This document shows, piece by piece, positions 54,301-64,000 of a stretch of DNA of 64,000 nucleotides. The notes under the pieces were generated by a model. That model saw nothing but the letters and a program-made list of their open reading frames with translations, was not told the DNA's origin and did no database searches. Every line of letters starts with the position of its first letter. Positions within the stretch are counted from its first letter, which is position 1. Position numbers and translations under genes: made by a program. The DNA is from Filobasidium wieringae. Its lineage: Eukaryota; Basidiomycota; Tremellomycetes; Filobasidiales; Filobasidiaceae. The stretch is from positions 253,162 through 317,161 of the forward strand of contig BCIV01000003.1 in assembly GCA_001600055.1 (NCBI GenBank), read 5' to 3'.

Positions 54301-57300
54301 ATATTCAAAGCCATAGTCGAAGACCGCATCGGCCATTTCGACTCTGATGCTCTTGAGCAGGTCAGTCGCATTGCTGTGGAAATAGAACCGCATCTGGCGG
54401 AGCCAATCGAAATCGTGAATGGATGTGATCCTGGCATCAAGCAGTGCTCGAGTCACATCTCGTTGATGAACTACCTCTGTAATCAAGTGTTCACATTTGC
54501 GCCGGGTGTTCGGCTGTAGATCGCCGATGACTGCATCGGCGAGACAGTCCAACAGTCCGTTGACTAGATCAAGGATGACATCGATAGTCTGGCCATCAGA
54601 CAGCCGGTCATGCACAAGCTGGGTCCAAGTAGCTTGCACTGCTAAGACGACCAGTTGAGCGGGATGCTTTCCGATCCATTCGAGAATGTTGTCCGTATCT
54701 TGAGCTATATCGATGGCAAGGAGCTTGCTCAATTCCGCCATTGTACCATGCAGCGTTCCAGCCAACGTGAGCTTCATTTCCTTCTCCAACTTCGCAAGCC
54801 AATCGTTAACTTTTCGATAGTCCGCTAGAACTATCTCATGGGCAAGCGGAACTGCTTCTCCATCACGCGAAATCATCCCCAAAATGACCGTGTCGTCCGA
54901 GTTGGTCTGTAGCGCAGACATTCCCGCAAACATCTTCTTCAAGTGTTTGGTAACCCTCAACGCATCGCTACTATTGCCTATTATCTCGAGAAGGTCTTCA
55001 TCCCCTAGGAAATAAAAGCGAGGGAAAGAGGCCCTCTCCCTCTCGAGGTATTCTCCTAGAGCTTTCTGAATTTTGCCTAAAGCTTCGGCAAGCCGCTCAA
55101 ACGTCTTCTGGATTCCTGGCACCGCTGAGACGTCCAGAACAAGTGGAGATTTGTAGACTTTGCGCATTGCTGCCAAGAACTCGGAATCGATGTTGCCAAA
55201 CCGGGCACTTTCGATCGGGAGAAGTTGCTTTATGTCGATGTTGTTGTTGAATATACCTTCAAGATAAACCCATTGTCTCTGTACATCGATCCACACATCT
55301 GTTGAGATCAAGGTTAGGGCAAACCCGGTCGTCCGATAATCGTACTCTACACTGACCAAACAGGGTATGGACCGCAGTCAATTTATTCTCCCACGAAGTA
55401 GCTTCCTCCTCAAATACTGCAGAGGCTTCGCATTAGTAACGTGCACGCGATATTGCAGGTAATTTGACATGCACCTCGATAGTAAGGAGATGCCTTCATT
55501 GCAACGAGACCATTGAGATGTTCTCCGCAGATGCTGAACAGATCATCCCACCCCCTGCGTAAGAAAGGGGTTAGCGCGTGAAGCAGTTGGAAAGCGGTTC
55601 AAAAAGTTTTCTGACTTGATTAGCCTGCATTTAGTCTGGTATTGAACCAGACTAAGATTGTAATCGGTCCACACATCTTTCACATTTCTCAAGTAATCTT
55701 CCAGGTTGCGCTGTCGACCGTATTAGTTAATCAGTCTTGCCTTGAAAAACTCTTGTTCAAAATAACGGCATGGCCTACCTCACCGCGTGCCTGCTCACAG
55801 ATCGCCTTGATCGGCTTCTCATGTCTCTTCAAATCCAGATCGTATATGTGTCCTAGAGTTAAGCTGCGAGCAAGGCCTTAGTTGAGGTGGAGTGATCACT
55901 TGTATTTGCATGCAGCTTACGTATTCTCCCTGTACGCATACGCAACCCGTAGAGCTTGAAAGAGTTGCCGCCAATGCCTCTCACGAATTGCATCGCCTTT
56001 GAGGTCGGTAACGATGGTGTTACATTTGAGCAGGGATTTGATCGATTCGTTCACATGTTCATACGCTGCGTATTGGCGCATACGCGTAGGCAGCTCCCGC
56101 ATGCTCCCCAAGATTGCGTCGAGAGCTTGTCTGATCTTACGGGGCTGCATTTCGGGAGAATCGTCAGATAGATCACCGGTAACATCGCATCCCAGCCTTA
56201 CCTGAACGAGATTCCACATCGTTTCACGGATCTCATTTACTTGGACGCTAACGCCTGATAGCGCCATCCATACGCTTCTAAGATCCTTGATTTCCTCCAG
56301 CATCGGCAGCAATCGTCTATCTTCAGATACAGCGATATTCAGTGCCTGATATGGTCAAGAAGCGTTAGCGATCAACAGCAGTACCGCGCCTGATGCTGCT
56401 TTACCTCTTGTGCCTTGCGCAACATCTCATGATCATCGTTCAATTTCAGGAATTGTGTTTCAAACGTCGCTATGGAGGCGATAGCGGATTCTGGTCTGAT
56501 ACCACCTTGGATCGGCCTAAAGGAGCAGCTTGATCAGATCGGCATATGTATCGCTTATCAAGAGTGACCCTTACTTATTGGTTTCCCAGTCATTCTGTGC
56601 AGTTGAAATCCTTTCTTGCACGACTTTGTGCTCAGCCGCGACCTTCAGTCGAAGTCCAGCTGCACATGCATCGTTAGCATCGTATATACCAACCGCTTCT
56701 GCTTGACTGACCGATTTGCTCTTGAATTGTGGCATCCTTTCTCTTCAAGATTTCGTGGAAAGCACCCCATTCTCCTTGCACCTGATCTGCGTGTAGCCAA
56801 CCTTCAGGGAAACCATACCTCTGCCTTTCTAGGGTGTGTTGCCCATCTTGAAGTGCAATGATATCAGGTGCCCACAGCGTAATTTTGCGCTTCAGATCTT
56901 GAACGAAGGTGATGAGAGTGACCGCCTGGGCAGTGGAGCTTCCACTGATGGTATGTCGCTCAAGCTCTTGACGAGCCTTGACGAGACTAGCATTCATATC
57001 CTTCATACGTTCCCCTAGCTTGTTACCGTATCGATTCAGGATGTCACGCTGCCATGAGTCATACTTCGCTGCAACCTTTCCTTGGACATTTGCATAAGCG
57101 ATGACGCAAATACCAAAGTCCATCTGTGTTTCCGTTGTATCAAAAGTTGATCGAGTCTTTTTGATTTCGCTAAGCAATCTCGCCCACCGCGGTAAGGCGT
57201 TCCCAAGGTGTCCATATACAACCTCTTGTTCCAGATCCCAGAGAGCCTGCATCTGCAGCCATCGAGCTACATAACCTCTGACATGCTCCAACTTGTGCTG

Positions 57301-60300
57301 GATCAACTTGAAAGGACGCTCTAGCAACGATTCCGGCAGATTCTTCAATAGTGAGGAGCAATCTTGTGCCTCTCCGAGAGACTCTCCACTTTGGAGGCTC
57401 ATCTCGTACCGAGCACTTTTCAGGCGAGCTTGTCCGCATATGACCCCCATCAATCGTTGTAGCTGCTTCAGCCAGGTAGCCTGAGCCATTTCAAGAGGTG
57501 GATCCAAGTAAATGACCTGATTTCTGATATGAAGCTCATGGATGGTTCCAGCTGGCTTGCCGATAGCGGCATCACTGCTGAGGTTTTCCATGTCAACACA
57601 CCACTCTTCAACCTTGGCCGCCAGACGGTCGCGGAGAATCGACATGATTTTGACATCCAGCTCCTGGANCCAGCCCTCGAGATTTGCGTATCCTTCTAAG
57701 TTCAAGCGATCGGCCTGAAGGTATAGCATATGTTGTTAGCAAACATCCCAAATATATAGATCAGGACTACTTACGATGTTTTGCAAGGTATTCATTATCT
57801 TCGTAAAGCAGTCATTGTCATATGGACAAGAGGCTAGCTCGGTGAGAGCTAACGTTGTCTGCTCGTCCACTTCGATTACCACAGTTGTCTTCTCTTGGAG
57901 TATAGCTATGGAATTGGCGAATTCGCGAAAGAAAGTGATTGATGCATCTTCCTCGCCCCTAACGCCCGATGCAAGGGTTCGTGGGTTTCCGTAAAGATAC
58001 GCCACTGTCTCCCATTGTATTGTCATTCCTACATGTAATCAAGATGTAAGTGCGTGATACTGGATTTCGGCACATGTGATGGAGCCTACCTTTTACGATC
58101 AGCTCTTGTGCGCGCGTCCGGTAGTCCGCAACCAACATTCCTATAGACTCGTTATTGTCGACAATCTCTGCGAGTTGATTATAAATCCTGACTGATTCCA
58201 TTAAGTTCACTGCGTGGGGGTAGATCCTTTTGGCTTCTTTCGCATAATTGACTACGGTGTGAGGAACCGAAAAGTTCAGCCACTGCAAATTACGGACCTC
58301 CTTGAACAGGGTGATGGATTGAGGATCAAAGTTTACGGCTAATTCAAGTGCAGGTTGACCGTTCGGTTGTAAGGGAGCGTTACGCTGGCGAATGATTTCA
58401 AGCAGTCTTCCGCCGACGCGCTGTTCACGTCGAGTGACATCTTGGATCCATGCGTCGAAGATAGATTTTGTGTTCAACTTTTTGCGGAAAAAGTCGCTTT
58501 CTGCCTTGAGCTTTTCTCCTTCAGCGTACATCTCCCAGCCTCTACCCAGAACGTCTTCGACCCTTTTCATATCGGCAGCTAACTGTTTCTCGATCTGTTT
58601 TGCCCAAATAATTGCGCTGGCCACAGGGGGTAGATCTCGCAACTGAGACATATGGAAGGCTTCTGAGTTTCGATAGTTGCTAGTAAACTTGAGATGCAAC
58701 TGCTTGATATCCTCCTTGACGGATTCAATCAAGCGAGTTTGATACTCTTGAATCGCGCCTCGAATCTGTACAACGCCATACGGTGAGGTTCAGCTGCATT
58801 CTTCGTGGCGACTGCTAGAGTGAACGCACCTTTGGTCGAACGAACAGCGAATTGAATTTGGAAAAAATCTTGAACATCTCATGAGCGTTACGAGCCGTCG
58901 CAAGTTTGTCTCTTAATCTGGAGATTATCTGGTTCTCGACCCGTGCGACTCGCTCGTTATAGGTGCTTTCAGCTGTGATCCAGATCTCTGTCCCTTCTAC
59001 TCCAAGACTTTGGTCGTCAGCAACGCTTTTAGTGAAGACGGGCAATCTCCACTACATACCTAAGGAGGTATCAAGCACAGGAACATTTCTCAACCCGTCG
59101 TATGCAGCACGGACTTCATCTTCCATGTTCACATCAAGCATGTTCTCGCTCCCCAATCCCTTTAAACCTCCCTGAGTACCAGTCATAACTCTCAGCTGCT
59201 CGTGAGTGCGACGGAAATCCCTCAGATACGAGATCCTTTCTCGCGTCTTGTCATGAGCGAGTACCAACTTGATCTGGATGAACCTTTCCTGTCGTTTTCG
59301 AATCACTGAATGGAGAATCTGGCTGAGTCTAAGATCGATCGAGGCAGAAACAGACGGCGAGAAACGTACTTTCTCTCGTGACGCTCGTAAGCTCCTTAAT
59401 ACTCTCGTCCCAAACGTCGAAAATTTCCATAACAACTGCAGTAGTGCGTTCGAACGATTCATAGTCGAGGTACATCAGTCGTTGACTACTTAGTACCTTA
59501 ATAATTTGGTCATTCAGATCAACCGAAATGACTTCGGCCAGAGGTAGTGCTCTCGTGAGAGGATAAGGACTGGCGAAGCATGCGTCGTCCTGTTGGTCAG
59601 CTTATCGTGCACTCCAACAGTTTACAGATTGACTCACGTAATCTTGAGCCTCTTGTTCATGTGACCAAAAACCATATACAACCCTTCCTTGATCTTTTCT
59701 AGATCGGTAGCACTCAGTAGCTCGTTAAGTGGGAATTCGCGCATCAACACGTTGTATTTGGTAACGGTGTCTGTGGCCTCTTTCAGTCCGGTATCGGAAA
59801 CAAAACTAGTCGTTGCGTGAAATCGCTTTGCGTTCTTCAATACGAGCAAGGTCAATTGAACTTGATCCCCGGCTAATTGAGCTTCGATTCCGTTGATGGC
59901 GCGTTCCATTGACAACCAAAAGTTGATTTCCTGAGAAGCAGTACCAGAGGAAACATCCCTATTGAGTTTTGTAACCGATTGGATCTCCTTGATCCACAAA
60001 TTGACATCGGATTGCAAGCGGTTCAAGAATGAGACGTCAGTGAGGAGTGTGCCAGGCTGAATCCAATCCAAGGTAGATCGTTGGCCGGCTTCCTTGGCCT
60101 GCTCCACAGCTTTCTCGATGGCGGGATGTATGACTAGATGAGTATCGGGAATTTCCAGGTTTTGCTGCAAGTGAAGGAGCGACAATTCCAACTCGGCAAA
60201 CTTTCTCTTGGCCGCGGGAATACCTTGATCCGCAAACATTCCGCTTGATCAGCTACATCCCCCTTCTCTGCCAATATGCACACTTACCCATTTGGGCATC

Positions 60301-61033
60301 CGCCCCTTTCTTCCCCGCAACTCCCTCTGAGCTCACTCCACCTTTCCTCGAACTGACATAAGCGTCGAACCAAGGTGTAACTCCGAAATGGACCAAGCTA
60401 TGTAATCCCTCATATGGGGTCCCAATGGGAGTCACTTCCGCTCCCTCTTCTCCTGTCTGTTCATCCTTTGAAGTGGTTAATTGGCTAGAGGTCGAGAGCA
60501 TAACAAAATGTAATTGGGATGCAACAGGGTAAGAAGCGTCAAGGATCGGCTTTTTCTTGATGAGCGAGAGGGTAGAGAGGAGGCTGGTTGTGTGCGCGGG
60601 AACGGGAGGCAGATGGAATGTGTAGGTATAGGATTCTGTAATGTGAATTTGTATGATCAGTACAAGCAGGTTTTAGGACAAGTGACTTTCAGAAAATCAG
60701 CACCTTTGAGCTCCCCAACTTCCATTCCATCCTTCTGACCGTCCGCAAGGTCGTCATCGTCATCTTGCCTTAAATTCCTTTCCTTGGTGATATAAGCCAC
60801 CATACTGTTCCCATCCAAGCAGAATCTTTCCGCTTTATCCGCAAACGATTCATCGCCAAACAAAGAGGATTCCAGATCCGTCCTGCTGGCCGCCATCACT
60901 GATATCTCATCAATGGATCAGCTGTCGCTCGCTGAAGTCAATCCAGCAGCTGATGCTCACCTGGCACCAACAGGGAAGCTAGATAACTTCTTATGACGCT
61001 CATATCGAATGGAGCCGAAGTATCGGCGTTCAT
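45381..61033 (-). CDS. DYN1: Cytoplasmic dynein heavy chain
   Basis: A 15.65-kb minus-strand gene with many short introns encodes the minus-end-directed microtubule motor. The N-terminal tail begins [20 protein letters not shown] (61033) and runs through exons 60961-61033, 60704-60898, 60288-60635 and 59638-60223, then the linker. AAA1 has the P-loop [15 protein letters not shown], split by intron 54125-54185, and Walker [14 protein letters not shown] near 53975. AAA2 carries [12 protein letters not shown] near 53035, AAA3 [11 protein letters not shown] near 51893, and AAA4 GISGSGKTTLSRF, split by intron 50797-50858. The coiled-coil stalk and microtubule-binding tip are coded at about 49.1-50.0 kb, AAA5 at about 48.7 kb, AAA6 and the C-terminal domain to 45381. 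It serves nuclear migration, spindle positioning and retrograde traffic. One undetermined base (n at 57669) gives an unknown residue in the tail. I did not place every exon. Confidence 0.95.
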
Positions 61034-61659
61034 ACCATCCTCCCTGTCTCGTCGTGAAGTAAGAATGGCCGCCATGATGGCAAAGTCTCGTGTCGAGTCG
61101 TCTAGTTCGTTATCAAGAATGCGATCCTATCGTCAAAAGGTTTGACCGTCCATGTATCTGTGAGAAATAATCGTAGAAGATGCCCCTATCAGTCCTAGCT
61201 AAATTGGCAAGGGATATCTGGTTGTCGTTGCTCTGGGGGAGGAACTTTGGGAATGATGAGATGTGCCATGCCAACGATAGCGCGTACAGTAACCTCCACA
61301 CTGTAAACAATGACGCGCTATCTTTCACGTGATCGTAATCCCTACCGTTCAGAATATGGCCACAACCTTCTTTCTTCTCTTAAGGTCTTAAACGTCATGC
61401 CGGGTGTTTAAAACTGGTGAAGATTTGTCAGAAAAGGATCGACTGACGAGCTCAGGAACAGAATCATGCAATGATCTACTAAGCGAAATTTTTTTCGAAT
61501 CTTCCCCTCGATGCTTCACCACGGCAGGTGATAGACTGCACTGAGCCTAACTGTTTCACGACCTCCTTGCCCTCTTCATTGCTCTGTTATACCGTTCCAT
61601 GCATACCATGCATAAAAGTATTGATGATACGTACAACAATTCTATCATTACACCCCTAA
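61034..61659. promoter_or_regulatory. DYN1 promoter and TRM82 3' flank
   Basis: The interval separates two minus-strand genes. A perfect TCACGTGA palindrome lies at 61325-61332, about 290 nt upstream of the DYN1 start. A minus-strand frame at 61113-61328 (71 codons) has no recognisable motif. Confidence 0.4.
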
Positions 61660-63948
61660 TCAAGCATTCATCATTTCCTCCGCATCATCCTGTTCCATAG
61701 GTTCATCGATTTCAGTCCCAGTCACCTCTTGCTCTTTAACTTCATCCTTCTTCTTTTTGTTGGGTTTCGCCTTTCGGAGATTCTTGACTTCGATCCCCTT
61801 TGCCTTGAGTCGTCCGAGAGCGCGTTTTCGATTGTTCCCGCCCGATTCGGCGAGGGTGGTTTGTACGACATCGTTCTCACCAACCTCATCTTCATCCTCC
61901 TCAGACTGCCATTTGGGGTAGAATGATAGGTCGTTGTAGAGAGGAATAGCGAGTACTTGATCAACGGGAGCTATGATCATGAGACAGATGTTATTCAGCT
62001 TTCGATTTAAGATACAAAGGCCGGAAGAGACTTACCCGTCGGTATCGTGAAGTTATCCAGATACTCTTTGTATTCATCAGAAGCATCTTCCAGCTAAGAC
62101 CATCGTTCGGGAATCAGTCTTCGAAACTTAAGCCGAGTCCTAACGACCACTTACCGAACCATCTTGCTGTATCCGTACCACCCTCAACGCCCGTTGACTC
62201 ATCTTGGCAATCGCTTCCTCCGTAATCTCATTCTCAACCGGTTCACCCATGGTCACATCCCGCATCCCACCCGCCTTCATTTCTCTCTTCTGCTTCCGCT
62301 TGAGACTCATCCAAGTTTCGGTGACGTTCGTGGGGAAGAAAGTCCTTCCTCCATCTGATCGTTGTTCCCAAGCGGGATCGGTACTGATCAAAATCGGAAC
62401 TCCCGAGCTCGAAGAAGCTGGAAGAGGACAGAAATCGAGAATAGGGCTGGGGAGGGCGAGGGAGTTGACACTGGACAAGACGCTTAGAGGTGCCACGACG
62501 TGTTCAATAGGGATGGAATGTACCGAGGAGCAACTACGGAAGCACGAGGAGTCCAGCATCAGCGTCTCCCTCACCGAATCAAAGAAGAGATATTCAACAC
62601 TCACCCTTCTGAGAAAAAGACGACGCTCTCCCCAACCACCTCCATCTTGGATACACAGACCCCATCCCCCTCAGGTAAAACATAACCCCTGACGGAGGTC
62701 TTCCATTCCTCCTCACTAAGTCCTCTTGTCTTCACATGCCTTCCAGCAAGATCATCATCCCTCTTGCTCCTAATCTTCTGCAACTCTTCCAATTTCCCTT
62801 CCTGCTCTAGTCGTTCTTCCTCTGCCTTCTGGGCTCTTCGAATTCGACCGGGTGCGCGACGCATAGCACTACGGACCGTGCGGAATGGGATGATAGAGGG
62901 AAGGATGGGGATTTGTCGGATCAAGGTACCTGTGGACCAGGAATGAATGAGGATGTTGGGTTCGCCGCCTGCCGAGAGTAAAAGGTCGGGATGGGAAGGA
63001 AGGAGACATAAGGATGAAACGAATCTGTAGGTCCATCAAGGAACCTCGTCAGCTACCCAACAATCGTCAGGCATCGTGAAATTCAGACGGGCGGTACTAA
63101 CTGTTTATGACCGAACAAGAACCGTACCACAACATACGACTCGGGGTATCGACTGACCCTGATATGCTCGTCCCTGTCGGCCGTGATGATATGTTTACCA
63201 TCCTGCGTGATCAGATGAGCAGTGTTTGCAGAAACGTGACCTATGGACAGGAGAAACCGATCCGCAGAGTCAGTACCAGGCATCCAAGAGTCGCAAAGAA
63301 GAGGACGTACCGAGCAACAATTTGGCATCCGGGTTCAAGGAAGGGTCTCCAGCTAAAGCAGTAGGATCAGGTCGGACGGGGATAGTTTTAGGCACGTTTG
63401 CCGATTCGAAGTTATCGTCCACAAATGGATACCTGTACGGAAAAGTTAGGTCAACGAGGGTCTAAGGGATCTTTGCTAGCTTTGCTGCTCACGAGAAGAC
63501 ATCACCGTTCTTGTCCGAAACTATTACTGAGCCGTCTTCTTCGATCGAGATTGCGCTCGCTTTCTTGATCAAAGTTCTACGTATACGTAGATCAGCTCCA
63601 GATTTTAGCCTTACACATTATCTGTTGAACGTACCTCTCATAGAACACTTTTCCCGTATCCGCTTGAAATAGCTTCAAAACCTTATCCTCTCCTACAATA
63701 GCGACGACAGGCTCTACCACCTGTTCCTCCCCCAGTGGTTTTCCGAACGGAGCATACCCGGTGGCGATCAATCTAACGGTTTTCGCTTTGAGATCCTTGT
63801 CGACTTGAGGACCTGTTACAGCAGGGGTAGCATGAATTTGGGTTCCCTTGGTTGCGTCATAGGTGAAGGTTTGAGTGGAGGAGATGAGTGAGACTATATC
63901 GGCCGAAGAGGCCAGCCTGATGATAGGAGCAGGTAGAACCTCTATCAT
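61660..63948 (-). CDS. TRM82: tRNA (guanine-N7)-methyltransferase non-catalytic subunit
   Basis: Eight minus-strand exons (63948-63635, 63576-63493, 63432-63311, 63240-63102, 63024-62605, 62533-62155, 62093-62036, 61970-61660) encode 608 residues. Trm82/WDR4 is the WD-repeat partner that holds Trm8/METTL1 active for m7G46 methylation in tRNA variable loops. The characteristic segment is [20 protein letters not shown] followed by [19 protein letters not shown] and [17 protein letters not shown]-type blades precede it ([36 protein letters not shown]). An Arg/Glu-rich insertion of about 80 residues interrupts the propeller ([20 protein letters not shown]), making it longer than the 444-residue yeast protein. 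The basic C-terminal tail ends acidic. The start at 63948 is preferred over an in-frame ATG at 63999 that lies at the window edge. Confidence 0.92.
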
Positions 63949-64000
63949 GACGAATGAGAGATGGTTCGACGAGAGGATAGCGGAACAGAACAAGTTCAAG

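Overview
The window is an intron-rich fungal nuclear contig segment, most likely from a basidiomycete yeast of the Tremellomycetes (Cryptococcus/Kwoniella/Saitozyma-like). That placement is inferred from gene density, from very many short GT-AG introns (mostly 45-80 nt), from the gene repertoire (GPI-type chitin deacetylase, exomer ChAPs, CipC-like protein, one unsplit dynein heavy chain) and from a tRNA-Lys with a short anticodon-loop intron. No prokaryotic, viral or transposon module was recognised. I resolved 22 protein genes and one tRNA. For all but the dynein gene I placed every splice junction, and the summed exon lengths are divisible by three.

Left part, 1-26 kb, nearly all on the + strand: the 3' part of a gene with a Ulp1-like C-terminal region; a GYF-domain (SMY2/GIGYF-type) protein; a minus-strand gene resembling bacterial RNase P protein RnpA; an SMP-30/gluconolactonase-family protein; phosphatidylserine synthase CHO1; a BTG/Tob-domain protein; then four adjacent genes for mitochondrial proteins (AIM41, complex I LYR subunit NDUFA6 on minus, ATP23, TOM20); an oxysterol-binding protein; and an exomer ChAP.

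Middle part, 26-45 kb: a CipC-like stress protein with a glycine/tyrosine-rich tail; intron-containing tRNA-Lys(CUU); GPN3 (minus) divergent from the Golgi-type apyrase YND1; a possible PWWP protein, a GPI-type chitin deacetylase, an unknown Cys-pair protein and an OXR1/TLDc protein (all minus); and a RING finger protein (plus). The 38-44 kb stretch is unusually rich in hexanucleotide and trinucleotide repeats that encode dipeptide runs.

Right part, 45-64 kb, minus strand: one 15.6-kb gene for the cytoplasmic dynein heavy chain, then TRM82, the non-catalytic subunit of the tRNA m7G46 methyltransferase. Most genes are housekeeping. The strongest candidates for a second look are the RnpA-like gene, the Ulp1-like protein with an altered triad, the run of mitochondrial genes, and the repeat-rich block with a potential G-quadruplex inside OXR1. 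I did not find a clearly new multi-gene system.
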